DNA of 64,000 nt from Tritrichomonas musculus (taxonomy: Eukaryota > Parabasalia > Tritrichomonadida > Tritrichomonadidae), in NCBI GenBank assembly GCA_039105265.1, contig JAPFFF010000072.1:186001-250000 (forward strand). Direction: 5' to 3'. This document shows positions 50,066-59,670 of this stretch, one piece after another (positions within the stretch are counted from its first letter, which is position 1; each line of letters begins with the position of its first letter). The notes below the pieces were generated by a model. That model did not search any database and was not told where the DNA came from. It saw nothing but the letters and a program-made list of their open reading frames with translations. Position numbers and translations under genes: made by a program.

Positions 50066-50171
50066 ACTAAAATCATAACTCGGCATGTTTTCTTATTTAA
50101 ACGTAATACAGAAAATTATGAAAAGTATATATTTTATTTTTTTTAAAACAAAAGAATTTAAATTGTAAAAT

Positions 50172-50579
50172 TTATGGATGGTTTCCAGTATTCCAGCACC
50201 ACTGAGCGATTCTTTTAATTAAATCGGTATCAACATTTCCATATGGAATTCGTATGGTTCCTTTATCCACACTATAACCATTAAATTCATCTTTGAATTT
50301 TGCAACTGCTTCAGTACCAGGATAAAGGCCAATATGCTTTTTGGCTGCTGAAAATTGAATTATGTTATGATTTTTCCAGAATGTGGGTATACTCAAGGAA
50401 ATACGCTCTTCTGCCTCAGGTAAAGCTTCATGTAAAGTCTTCCTTACAAGCTGTAGGTCAGCTTGCTTATCATTATCCTGACGAGAAATATAATCATCAA
50501 TTGTTTTGGGCCGTTCTCCACATGAATGGCTTTGATTTGTCCTCTTAAAATGCTTTCCACATTTTGGGCATGTCCACAT
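50172..50579 (-). CDS. DUF1801 (YdhG-like) protein with zinc ribbon
   Basis: 135 residues. It starts MWTCPKCGKHFKRTNQSHSC, a small zinc-ribbon (CPKC and SHSC). A DUF1801-type domain follows: IDDYISRQDNDKQADLQLVR, LPEAEERISLSIPTFWKNHN, HIGLYPGTEAVAKF, GTIRIPYGNVDTDLIKRIAQ and WCW at the end. The same two-part arrangement is common in bacterial proteins, rarer in eukaryotes, so lateral transfer is plausible. Biochemical role unknown. Length is typical and the frame intact. The TAA overlaps TAAA. CCATTA, close to the initiator, lies a few bases before the ATG. Confidence 0.85.
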   Translation of the reverse strand: MWTCPKCGKHFKRTNQSHSCGERPKTIDDYISRQDNDKQADLQLVRKTLHEALPEAEERISLSIPTFWKNHNIIQFSAAKKHIGLYPGTEAVAKFKDEFNGYSVDKGTIRIPYGNVDTDLIKRIAQWCWNTGNHP

Positions 50580-50858
50580 TAATGGGAAATAACAATAATG
50601 TGTTTACAATAGAAAATATATTTTATTAAATGCTTTACAAATTATTTTTTAAATTGTGATAAAATTTTGAATCAAATTTCTAAGGGATAAGAAAAAATTA
50701 TTTTACATTTTTCTTTAAATAAACAAATATTTTCCTAATTTATCCAGTAAAAATATTATAATATTTAATTTCTTCAATTAAAAATATATATAATTATGGT
50801 ATAATTTTAATGTTTATAATGGAGCTAATTTTCCTGTTCTTCTTGCCAACAACATATG

Positions 50859-50882
50859 TTTCCTTAATATATATTAAGGAAA
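50859..50882. repeat. 24-bp perfect palindrome
   Basis: TTTCCTTAATAT followed by its exact reverse complement. An adjoining AAGATATCTT (50881-50890) is also palindromic. It lies in the gap between two minus-strand genes (50580-51020), upstream of the DUF1801 gene; nothing else was seen in that gap. Confidence 0.85.
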
Positions 50883-51020
50883 GATATCTTTTCCTACTAT
50901 ATACCTTTTATAATTTATGAAAATCTTAAGAGAAAGTATTATATCTATTCAAAGTGTTAGTAATAAAAATAAATAAAAAAATAAAAAAAAAGTATAAGTA
51001 ATATTAAACGATAGACAAAT

Positions 51021-51419
51021 TTAGGCTTTGAAAGGTGTTTTTCCGGATTTGTCAAGATGGAAAACAAGACGAACTTTTCCTCCACTTTTTGCACCTTTAA
51101 CTGGTGTGAAAGTGTACCATTGGTCAACTACTTTTCCAGGTGGAAAGTCTTTAACGGTAAATCCTTTATTTGAAATGATATCATCTTTTGAAACATCGTC
51201 ATCATCATAAAGGCTGACTGTAAGAACATCAGACATACCTGATGTAATTGGTAAGTGGAATTCTTCATTCCAAACTGGTGTGGTGGTATTTTTCTTTGAT
51301 TTGGTTTTCCATTCTTGAGAAGAAGTGCTTAAGTGGAATTTAAGATATGGATCTGACTTGCCAACAGTGTCCATTTTTGGAACATCTGATGCTTCGACAG
51401 CTCTAATATGTAATTCCAT
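51021..51419 (-). CDS. Single C2-domain protein
   Basis: The start is taken as MELHIRAVEASDV (ATG at 51419), because a TCACTT initiator lies 6-11 nt before it and the C2 domain begins there. A further upstream ATG at 51476 would add 19 residues. 132 residues, one complete C2 domain: KMDTVGKSDPYLKF (loop 1 aspartates), TTTPVWNEEFHLPI, SLYDDDDVSKDD (loop 3 aspartates), VDQWYTF. The aspartates needed for calcium-dependent membrane binding are kept. No other domain and no membrane anchor. Likely a small Ca2+ and phospholipid-binding protein. Stop TAA in TAAA. Confidence 0.9.
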   Translation of the reverse strand: MELHIRAVEASDVPKMDTVGKSDPYLKFHLSTSSQEWKTKSKKNTTTPVWNEEFHLPITSGMSDVLTVSLYDDDDVSKDDIISNKGFTVKDFPPGKVVDQWYTFTPVKGAKSGGKVRLVFHLDKSGKTPFKA

Positions 51420-51424
51420 AATAA

Positions 51425-51430
51425 AAGTGA
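51425..51430 (-). promoter_or_regulatory. Initiator-like element TCACTT for the C2 gene
   Basis: Matches TCAYTW on the minus strand, with +1 A at 51428, 9 nt before the ATG at 51419. It supports the downstream start. Confidence 0.5.
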
Positions 51431-51479
51431 AATGAACATCGAACTCTTGAATTTTTTTGTATAGAATTCCGATCATTAT

Positions 51480-52129
51480 TTACTTTTATAGTTTTTAAAT
51501 AAGTTTTTATGATATAATATACAAAAGAACAAAGTTGTTTAAAAATATAACCTAAATTATTTTTATTTCAAAAAGTTACTTCTAGTAAAATAAAAATATT
51601 ATTATCTCAATAAATAAAGTTAAAAAATATTATTAATTTAATTTTATTATATTATAATAATATATACAAATTATTTTATTATTTTAATGATTTTTTTTTT
51701 TATTTTAATAAAATTATATGAATGTTTTGGTATTTAGAAAATAAACTATTCATATCATATCACCTAAGCAATATTTTTTATGATTGATAAATTATTTGTA
51801 TATTAGATATTTAAATTATTTATATTAAAAAAATTAAATAATGGAACAATCACTTTTTATAGAAGCGGATCGTTCATTCAATTTTGATGTAAAATTTTAC
51901 GAAAATTTATTTGAGATATTCCCGAAAAAATAATTAAATAATTTATAATACTTTTATATTATATAAAAATAAAATACTTAAGTATATATTTTACTTTTAA
52001 TTTGTTTTCTATCAATGTAGTTTTAATAGATTTACGATATTATGCCAACTATTAATTCAAAATTATTTGCTGCCATTTATACTTTGAAAAAGTTAAGATA
52101 TCTAAAAAATTTCACCTTTATTTTTTTAA
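51480..52129. other. AT-rich intergenic stretch with one tiny coding-like frame
   Basis: A 30-codon frame at 51841 (MEQSLFIEADRSFNFDVKFY, stop at 51933) has protein-like composition and may be the leftover of a gene start. The remainder is AT filler. Confidence 0.35.
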
Positions 52130-54745
52130 ATGAAAAAAAATCAGCAATTGGAAGATTCAATAACAATAATTAAACATAATTTTATCACATATTCATTAAA
52201 AGAAATTGAAAAAACGGCCAGTATAATTGATTGCAAAAAAAATAATATTTCATATTTCATTCCACGTTCAATTCGTCATAAAACAAAAGAATACATAATC
52301 AAAAGCATTGAAAAAGGTGCATTTTCCCATTCATATTTAAATATGATTCAATTTGCACCAGATTCGATGCTTGAAATAATTGAAAAAGAAGCTTTTGCAT
52401 TCACGTCAATAAAAAGGATAAAAATTCCATCGGAAGTTAGAATAATAAGTGAAAATTCATTTTTTGAATGCAGAGAACTAGAAATAATTGAAATCCCAAA
52501 TGATTCTAAGCTTCAAACAATTGAAGCAAATGCATTCAATGGAACGAAAATTGAATGCTTTACAATTCCATCAAAAGTCAATAAATTAGCAGAAGGATGG
52601 TGTAATAATACACCGAATTTAGTTAAAATTGACTTAAGTCCATTAAATCCCTATTTCAAAACTTATGGAAACAAAATGATAATTGGGAAATCTACAAATA
52701 ATTCAAAAAATTATGATTCAATTATTTTTTGTGAGAGAGACATTGAAAAAGTCACCATTCCCAATTTTATTGAACACATTAATTCATCCACATTTGATCA
52801 ATGTTGCCAACTTCATCAAATTGAATTTGAGCAAGATTCAAAACTTAAAACAATTGGTTCTTTTGCATTTAATTTAACTTCAATTGAATACGTCAAAATT
52901 CCGGTACAAGTCAAACACATTGGCGAATCTGCCTTTTCACAATGCCCACAGCTTTTCCAAATTGACTTTTCAATGGGATCAAAACTTGAATCATTTGAAA
53001 AAGATGTGTTTTTTGGATCTGCAATTCAAAGTCTTACAATTCCATCAAATGTCAAAGAGCTTAAAGAAGGATGGTGCAATGGTACAATTGAATTAAATAA
53101 AATCAATGTAAGCCAATCTAATCAATATTTTAAAAAATATGGAAACAAATTGGTCATTGGGAAATCTTCAATTAAAAGAACGAATTATGATTGTCTTGTT
53201 TTTTGTGAAAGAGATGTCGAAACAATAACAATTCCTAATTTTATTAAACATATAAATCCATTTGCGTTTAATTATTGTGAAAAACTTCAACGAGTTAATT
53301 TTTCACCTGACTCAAGAATTCAAACAATTGAAAATAATGCATTTTCATTGTCATCAATCACAAGCATAACTATTCCATCACAGGTTACACGTATTGGTAT
53401 TTGTGCATTTTGTTACTGTTATCAGCTTTCTAATCTTGAAATTCCAAATAATTCCAAACTTCAGTTGATTGATGAAGTAGCATTTTCAGAAACATCAATT
53501 ACGAAAATAAAAATTCCATCATCAGTAACACAAATTGGAAATGAAGCTTTTAAACTCTGTGAACAACTTAAAAAAATTGAATTTGCTGCCAATTCAAAAT
53601 ATCAAAAGATAAATGAAGAAACATTTCGAGAAACATCAATTGAAAACATTACAATTCCTTCACAAGTTACAGAAATTGGTCAAAATTCGTTCAATTATTG
53701 CTCAGACCTTGTAAAAGTTGAATTTGCAGCTGGTTCAAAACTTCAATTAATTGATGAAGATGCTTTTTCTTACACTTCAATATCAAGTATCACAATTCCA
53801 TCAAATGTAACTTGCATTGGTGAAAGGTCATTTTCATGTTGTTATAACCTTCAACAAATTGAATTTGAATCTGAATCAAAACTTCAAACAATTGAATCAG
53901 GAGCCTTTTTTAATACATCTTTTGAAAGCATTACTATTCCATCAAATGTAAAAGAACTTAAAGAAGAGTGGTGTCAAAATACAATGAAATTAACGAAAGT
54001 TAAAGTGAGTCAATCTAATCCTTTTTTCAAAATGTATGGAGAAAAAATGATAATTGGTAAAAGTAATCCTGATCAAACCAATTTTGATTGTCTTGTTTTT
54101 TGTGCAAGAGATGTTAAAAACGTAATAATTCCAGATTTTATAGAACATATTTGTTCAAGTGCATTTAATCATTGTAAACAAATTAAAAAAATTGAATTTT
54201 CACCAGATTCTAAACTTAAAACAATAGGTGCTTATTCATTTGCTTGGTCATCGATTAAAAGCATTAGAATTCCATCACAAGTTACTCAAATTAAGAAGCA
54301 TGCTTTTTCAAACTGTAAACACCTTTTAGAAGTTGAATTTGAACATGATTCAAAACTTACAACGATAGATGATCATGCATTTTATGAATCAGCAATTAAA
54401 AGCATTAAAATTCCTTCTCAAGTAACTCAAATTAAAGGAAGAGCTTTTTGTACTTGTAGTAAACTTAAAAGAGTTGAATTTGCTTCTGATTCAAAACTAC
54501 AAAAAATTGATGAAGATCCATTTTATTCATCTGCATTCTATAGCATTGTAATCCCACCACATGTAACATATATTGACAAGTTTGCTTTTCAATTTTGTTA
54601 TAAACTTCAAATAATAGAAATTAATGAATGTTTAGAAATAGAATCTTTCAATTCTCTTATATATGATAAATGCCAAATAATTATGATTCCTGCAAATTTG
54701 TGGAAAAAATTTAATCCTCACGATTCAATAATAGGAAATACATAA
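52130..54745 (+). CDS. BspA-type LRR protein, 871 residues
   Basis: Made almost entirely of 23-residue BspA/TpLRR repeats (IPSQVTxIGxxAFxxCxxLxx), here alternating with variant repeats reading VEFAxxSKLQxIDExAFxxT. This gives a two-repeat superperiod of about 46 residues. Four blocks with FKxYGxKMIIGKSxxxxxNY and IIFCERDIEKVTIPNFIEHI interrupt the array at near-regular distance (about residues 172, 340, 625), so longer units were duplicated. No signal peptide, membrane helix or cell-wall motif. BspA-like proteins of T. vaginalis are candidate surface proteins, but this member has no visible export signal. Start ATG 52130; the leader has TTTCACCTTT, near-initiator. Confidence 0.85.
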   Translation: MKKNQQLEDSITIIKHNFITYSLKEIEKTASIIDCKKNNISYFIPRSIRHKTKEYIIKSIEKGAFSHSYLNMIQFAPDSMLEIIEKEAFAFTSIKRIKIPSEVRIISENSFFECRELEIIEIPNDSKLQTIEANAFNGTKIECFTIPSKVNKLAEGWCNNTPNLVKIDLSPLNPYFKTYGNKMIIGKSTNNSKNYDSIIFCERDIEKVTIPNFIEHINSSTFDQCCQLHQIEFEQDSKLKTIGSFAFNLTSIEYVKIPVQVKHIGESAFSQCPQLFQIDFSMGSKLESFEKDVFFGSAIQSLTIPSNVKELKEGWCNGTIELNKINVSQSNQYFKKYGNKLVIGKSSIKRTNYDCLVFCERDVETITIPNFIKHINPFAFNYCEKLQRVNFSPDSRIQTIENNAFSLSSITSITIPSQVTRIGICAFCYCYQLSNLEIPNNSKLQLIDEVAFSETSITKIKIPSSVTQIGNEAFKLCEQLKKIEFAANSKYQKINEETFRETSIENITIPSQVTEIGQNSFNYCSDLVKVEFAAGSKLQLIDEDAFSYTSISSITIPSNVTCIGERSFSCCYNLQQIEFESESKLQTIESGAFFNTSFESITIPSNVKELKEEWCQNTMKLTKVKVSQSNPFFKMYGEKMIIGKSNPDQTNFDCLVFCARDVKNVIIPDFIEHICSSAFNHCKQIKKIEFSPDSKLKTIGAYSFAWSSIKSIRIPSQVTQIKKHAFSNCKHLLEVEFEHDSKLTTIDDHAFYESAIKSIKIPSQVTQIKGRAFCTCSKLKRVEFASDSKLQKIDEDPFYSSAFYSIVIPPHVTYIDKFAFQFCYKLQIIEINECLEIESFNSLIYDKCQIIMIPANLWKKFNPHDSIIGNT

Positions 54746-54839
54746 TTATATTCATTTATCCAAATGGAATTTTTACAAAAATTAATTAATTAATTCACTT
54801 TTTTTTTATTATGATCATTATTTATTTTTTCACTCTTTA

Positions 54840-54842
<3 letters not shown>

Positions 54843-54888
<46 letters not shown>
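54843..54888 (+). repeat. T46 homopolymer behind the LRR gene
   Basis: 46 uninterrupted T, about 100 bp behind the stop of the LRR gene and just before the RCC1-like remnant. Confidence 0.85.
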
Positions 54889-54890
<2 letters not shown>

Positions 54891-54949
54891 ATTATAATAA
54901 TAAAAATACTTTGATATAAAATTAAAAAAGAAAAAAAAACCGAAGAAGA

Positions 54950-55640
54950 AAAGAAACAACTTTTGCCATCAATTGTTACTGTTAGTGGAAATGATTATTA
55001 CAATCAACTTGGAAAAATTCCAAAATTCACAAATAAGCATTCGATAAAGAATTCAACTTTATCCTTCTCCACTTATGTCTTTTTCTAGTTATTTTTGTCA
55101 CGAGTGATGGTTCACTGAGGAGAACTAGCTACACCAGCGATGGTCGAATCAGTGGCTCTTTTGAAAAAAGTCTCATCGATCACTTCACAGATTTTTTTTT
55201 TCTAAAGTGGCAGTGACACACTTTACATGTTTTCAAAAAAATAGAGGGAAGGAGAGACAACTCGTACTATGCAATTTATCAATAAATTGAGGCAGTCCAG
55301 TTTTACTTGGCGTCAATAATCATTAACCAGTGTCACTTTTCGGTAGTCAATCTAATTTGACAACTATCTGCAAAGAAGGTGAAGCAATTCAATCATACAA
55401 CCACCTCAAACACGCATCGAATCCGTTTCACTTCCATCAGGTGAGAAAGCATCGAGTGTCCCTTGCTGTAAAGACTCATTCATTGTTCTGAGCTTAAAAG
55501 ATTGAGTTTCCAGTTCAAAAGTCAACTGAAAGAAATTTAATGAATTTTAAAAAATTCAGGAAATTTCAGGGAAAGAAATTGTCAGTTTATCAGGCACATG
55601 TAAACGCGTCCCTGCAGTCAGCAAGGAAGGTCTAGTCTTT
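54950..55640 (+). pseudogene. Decayed RCC1-like repeat gene
   Basis: Plus-strand pieces in several frames: LPSIVTVSGNDYYNQLGKIP (blade start with GNDxxxQLG), VTSDGSLRRTSYTSDGRISG with FEKSLIDHF, then TICKEGEAIQSYNHLKHASN, VRKHRVSLAVKTHS and EISGKEIVSLSGTCKRVPAV with SKEGLVF. These recur in RCC1-BTB proteins of trichomonads (SGxxxxxQLG, VTSDGxLxxxGxNxDGRI, HxxAVSKEGxV). There are many stops between them. More GC-rich than its surroundings. Non-functional. Confidence 0.65.
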
Positions 55641-55692
55641 TGATGTTTTTTTTTTTTTTTTTTTTTTGAGATATTTTTTGCCCTCAACGGTT

Positions 55693-55746
55693 AAGGTCAA
55701 TATTGACCTTTTTTTATATTTTTTTGGCATCATCAAATTTGATGAT
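55693..55746. repeat. Two adjacent 18-bp perfect palindromes with T-runs
   Basis: AAGGTCAATATTGACCTT (55693-55710) is followed by T-rich DNA, and 18 bp later ATCATCAAATTTGATGAT (55729-55746) is followed by TTTATTTTA. Each is self-complementary and continues into T. The arrangement looks like stem plus U-run terminators, although this is a eukaryotic context. Confidence 0.8.
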
Positions 55747-56280
55747 TTTTATTTTAGATATATCTTTTTAAATAAACAATAAAATGATTAAAAATTTTCT
55801 CAACTTATTAAATGTTCATCTACAAAAGTATTTAAGCAGTATTACTTTTTGTTATCTCTATGATGTAATTTGTTTTATTACAATGTATTTCGTTCGATTT
55901 ACCTTAAATGCATGATAGGTTTTTATTTTATATTTCTATACAATATAAATATTGGTAAAAAAAGTTGAGAAAGCATTTAAGTAAATTATATTGATTTTTC
56001 TTTGAGATGCTTTTAAAATAAAAATTATCAAAACTACTGGAGTTAAAAAATTTGGAGAATATTCATTATGTCTAATGAATTCTTTGATTTATTTATATAT
56101 ATATATTCTCTTATGTTTATGAAAACTAATAATTTATTAAATATGTATATATCTATTTTACTGATTGAAAAAAAAAAAAACAATTAATAATTTGTGAATA
56201 TTAAATAAAAATTCAAAATGAGACTGCTCCCTAAAAAAAAAAAAAAATTAATTTTGGCAATTTGATAAAATTATTTTTAT
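55747..56280. other. AT-rich intergenic stretch
   Basis: No coding signal or tRNA. It is the 3' flank of the minus-strand LRR gene, with an A-run at 56235-56248, i.e. a T-run on the coding strand about 35 bp behind the stop. Confidence 0.5.
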
Positions 56281-59200
56281 TTAATCAGTGAAATTGAGTT
56301 CACAACTTCCATATACCCTAATTACCCAATGAATTTGGCTTCTCTTTAATGTTATTTTCCGAAGTGAATAACAAATAATGAATGCATTAGGATGAATCCT
56401 TCTTACAGAAGGAGGAATAGTAATTTCAATTAAATTTCCGCATCGAGCAAAAGCTTCACTCCTAATTGCGAGTAAAGAAGAAGGCAGTGTTATATGAATT
56501 AATGATTGCAAATCATAAAATGCATGATGATCTATTATAGTAATAGAAGAAGGCAATTGAACTTTATATAAATTACAGCATTGACTGAAAGTAAAAGGAT
56601 TAATCGCTGTTACTAATGGAGGAATAATAATATCATGCAAAGATATGCAAGATTGAAATGCCGATTGACCGATATATTTCACACTTTCTGGAAGAGAAAT
56701 TGATCCAAGATCACAACAATTGTAAAAAGCATATTGTTCAATACATTCAACTGTAGAAGGAAGAATTATTTCTCTTAAATGGATGCAATCAGAAAAAGTA
56801 TATCTAGAAATAACTTTCAAAGGAGCAAGAATTTCAACTTTAATAAGATATGAGCATTCGGCAAAAGCAAAAGAACCTAATTCAGTTACAGAAGGTGGAA
56901 TTGTAATTTCGGTAATTGATGATTCGAGAAAAGCAAATGAATCAATGAATGTTACTGTTGGAGGAATTATTAATTTAGTTAATTGATTAAATTTTGAAAA
57001 TAGGCCTTTTTCAATTGTTTTTAATTTTGATGGAATATTCACATCATTAATTGAACTATTTCTGAAAGCATAAGGACCAATTTTAGTAACTGTTTCAGGT
57101 ATATTTATGCTATAAATAGAAGAGCAACCATCAAAAACATATGATTCAATTTCCGTCACTGATGAAGGAATATCTATTTTGTTTAATGATTTACAATAAC
57201 AGAATAATCCAGAAGGAATTGTCCTTATTGATGTTGGAAGAATGACTTCTTTAAGTGATGAGCAAGATTTGAATGCTTTTTGTCCAATTTCTACGATTGA
57301 TGAAGGTATTTCAATCTTAGTTAATGCTTTGCAATAACTAAATACAAATTTTCCAATTTTTGTCACCAATGAAGGAATTGTTATCTGAGCCAAACTACGA
57401 CATCCACAGAAAGTACCATCTTCAATTTCATTTATTGATGAAGGAATTGTTATTTCAGTCAATTTACAACAATTTTTGAATGCAAATTTGCCAATCTTTG
57501 TCACTGAGGATGGAATTGTTATCTGAGTCAAACTACGACATCCACAGAAAGTACCATCTTCAATTTCATTTATTGATGAAGGAATTGTTATTTCAGTCAA
57601 TTTACAACAATTTTTGAATGCAAATTTGCAAATTTTTGTCACAGATGAAGGAATTGTTAGCTGAGTTATTTTGGTGCAATCTGAAAATGAACCATTTCCA
57701 ATTGTTGTTACTGAGGAAGGAATTTCTATCTTGCAAAGTGACCGACAATTTTTAAAAACATTTAACTCAATAGATGTTATAGATGAAGGAATCGTGAATT
57801 CAACAAGAGAGGAGCATCCTTCAAATGATCCTTCACTAATACAAACAATTGAAGAAGGAATTGTAATATTTTTAAGTGACTTGCAAGAGCGAAATGTATT
57901 TCTTTCAATTGTTGTTATTGAAGAAGGAACTTCCATTTTAGTTAATGATTTGCATTTCACAAAAGCATTCATCCCAATTCTTTTCAATGAAGAAGGAAGT
58001 GAAATATCTTTGAGTTTTTTGCATCTTAAAAATGCGAAATCATCAATTTCAACTAATGATGAAGGAAGCTCAATTTCAGTTAATGAAGTGCATAATTTGA
58101 ATGCTCCTTTACCAATTTTTGTCACTGATGAAGGAATGATCATTTTAACAAGTGATTCACATTGACAGAATGTAAATTCATCAATAAATGTTAATAAAGG
58201 AGGAATTATCAATTCTTTCAATCTAGTGCATCCAATAAATGCAGCCTTTCCAATCATTGTCACTGAAGAAGCAATTGTAATTTGTTCAATTGATGAAGCA
58301 TCTTCAAAAGCATAATTATTGATTCGTGTAACTGAAGAAGGGATGATTACATGTTTAATTGTTTGACATTTATAAAATATACGATTAACTTCTCCTTCAT
58401 TTACAATTTCAAGAGTTTGGCAACCTTCGAAAGCACGTGGACCGATATATTTAACGGAGGAAGGAATCGTTATTTCCCTTAAATTTTCGCATCCTTCAAA
58501 AGCAGATGAATCAATATATGTAACAGATGGAGAAATGACAACTTTCCTTAATTTTTTGCAATTTTTAAACATGTTCTTTCCAATTTTGGTCACTGATAAA
58601 GGTATATTTACCTCAGTCAGGAAGCTGGCGAAAGAGAATAAATTTTCTTCTTTCGAAATTGAAAAGAAATCGTCTAAGTCATCAAAATAAAAATAATAAT
58701 TATGATACTTGCTTGCATATGACATAAGACTCGTGGAATTATCATCAAAGAAATTAGTGAATAAATAATCAGCAATATTGTTATGATAACATTTAACTGA
58801 TTCTTCCAGAACTTTTTCAATGGCATTCAATCTCTCTTTAGGATTCATTTCTTCTGTGTAGAATTCCACGTTGTTGTTTTCTAAAATGTGGATTATCATC
58901 GCATTGTTAGAGTGAATGGCATAAAGCCATAGTGATGGTGTCAGGGGAACATCATTTCGTTGCAAGTATTGAAAAATTTTCAATGAACCAAAAAAAGTGG
59001 CATATTCAATTAATGTCGGAGTTTTGTTAATCAAAAATTGGTTTGTTTCAAAAAATGATGGATTAATAACCTTGGTTAATGGCATGTTAGACATGGTGAC
59101 ATGTGATATGAAATCTTCGATTAAATCTAAACGGATTAGTCTACAGATATATGAATCGTTTTCCCCTGATAGGAGTTTGTCTTCAAAATTGGTTAAAATA

Positions 59201-59670
59201 TTCGGATCTTGCTTTAAAAGTATGTTTTCTATTTTTTTCTTCTTCCTTCTGCCAAGAAGCTCTTTGATCTCTGGATATAAAATTTGGCAATATCGTCGTT
59301 TATATGGATCGCTTTTTTTAAGGATTTGAGTGAAATAAGACTTCTCTGGAATTAATATTTTTTCTCGAAAAAGAAAAAGAAGAATTTGAGGGCTGTATGA
59401 AAAATTATTAAATATTTCTTCATTCGAAAAATTGGATTTAATTGTTCCAATGAAATATTTAATGATTTCAAAAATTTTGTTGAAAAAATTTGGGTATCTA
59501 TGATGATTTTCAACAATTTTTGATATTATAAAGAAAAGTTCTAATAAATCATCATGATCAGTTAAACTAGGCTGAAACTCGAAATGATTATCAGAAGACT
59601 GATTGTCAATATAGTCTAAAAGAATTTCTTGTAGTTTCTTTTTTGGTTTGATATATTTTTCAATTTCCAT
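56281..59670 (-). CDS. DUF3447 N-terminal domain fused to ~33 BspA-type LRRs
   Basis: 1129 residues, MEIEKYIKPKKKLQEILLDY onward. Residues 1-345 are a full DUF3447 region (NEEIFNNFSYSPQILLFLFR, ENDSYICRLIRLDLIEDFIS, TLIEYATFFGSLKIFQYLQR, LEESVKCYHNNIADYLFTNF). From about 370 to the end there are about 33 leucine-rich repeats of 23 residues with consensus IPSSVTxIGxxAFxxCxxLxx. It is the intact counterpart of the broken gene at 35.65 kb and shows the full domain order. Two LRRs are duplicated in tandem (138 bp, 57381-57656). No signal peptide or membrane helix. TAA overlaps TAAATAAA. Probably a scaffold; localisation unknown. Confidence 0.88.
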   Translation of the reverse strand: MEIEKYIKPKKKLQEILLDYIDNQSSDNHFEFQPSLTDHDDLLELFFIISKIVENHHRYPNFFNKIFEIIKYFIGTIKSNFSNEEIFNNFSYSPQILLFLFREKILIPEKSYFTQILKKSDPYKRRYCQILYPEIKELLGRRKKKKIENILLKQDPNILTNFEDKLLSGENDSYICRLIRLDLIEDFISHVTMSNMPLTKVINPSFFETNQFLINKTPTLIEYATFFGSLKIFQYLQRNDVPLTPSLWLYAIHSNNAMIIHILENNNVEFYTEEMNPKERLNAIEKVLEESVKCYHNNIADYLFTNFFDDNSTSLMSYASKYHNYYFYFDDLDDFFSISKEENLFSFASFLTEVNIPLSVTKIGKNMFKNCKKLRKVVISPSVTYIDSSAFEGCENLREITIPSSVKYIGPRAFEGCQTLEIVNEGEVNRIFYKCQTIKHVIIPSSVTRINNYAFEDASSIEQITIASSVTMIGKAAFIGCTRLKELIIPPLLTFIDEFTFCQCESLVKMIIPSSVTKIGKGAFKLCTSLTEIELPSSLVEIDDFAFLRCKKLKDISLPSSLKRIGMNAFVKCKSLTKMEVPSSITTIERNTFRSCKSLKNITIPSSIVCISEGSFEGCSSLVEFTIPSSITSIELNVFKNCRSLCKIEIPSSVTTIGNGSFSDCTKITQLTIPSSVTKICKFAFKNCCKLTEITIPSSINEIEDGTFCGCRSLTQITIPSSVTKIGKFAFKNCCKLTEITIPSSINEIEDGTFCGCRSLAQITIPSLVTKIGKFVFSYCKALTKIEIPSSIVEIGQKAFKSCSSLKEVILPTSIRTIPSGLFCYCKSLNKIDIPSSVTEIESYVFDGCSSIYSINIPETVTKIGPYAFRNSSINDVNIPSKLKTIEKGLFSKFNQLTKLIIPPTVTFIDSFAFLESSITEITIPPSVTELGSFAFAECSYLIKVEILAPLKVISRYTFSDCIHLREIILPSTVECIEQYAFYNCCDLGSISLPESVKYIGQSAFQSCISLHDIIIPPLVTAINPFTFSQCCNLYKVQLPSSITIIDHHAFYDLQSLIHITLPSSLLAIRSEAFARCGNLIEITIPPSVRRIHPNAFIICYSLRKITLKRSQIHWVIRVYGSCELNFTD
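57381..57656 (-). repeat. 138-bp tandem duplication of two LRR units
   Basis: The segment from TTATCTGAG at 57381 recurs at 57519 with only scattered changes (LAQITIPSLVTKIGK versus LTQITIPSSVTKIGK). 138 bp is exactly two 23-codon repeats, so the frame is kept. A recent unequal exchange. Confidence 0.9.

Noticed and set aside
55090-55640. Ribosomal RNA fragment, suggested by the higher GC content
   Set aside because: No conserved rRNA core words were found, while several RCC1-like peptide phrases can be read on the plus strand.
57671-58165. 164-codon plus-strand frame with a regular repeat (EEGIxxLxxDxxxx)
   Set aside because: It is the reverse reading of the LRR array. The periodicity comes from the repeats on the other strand, as at 36079-36561 and 48573-48950.
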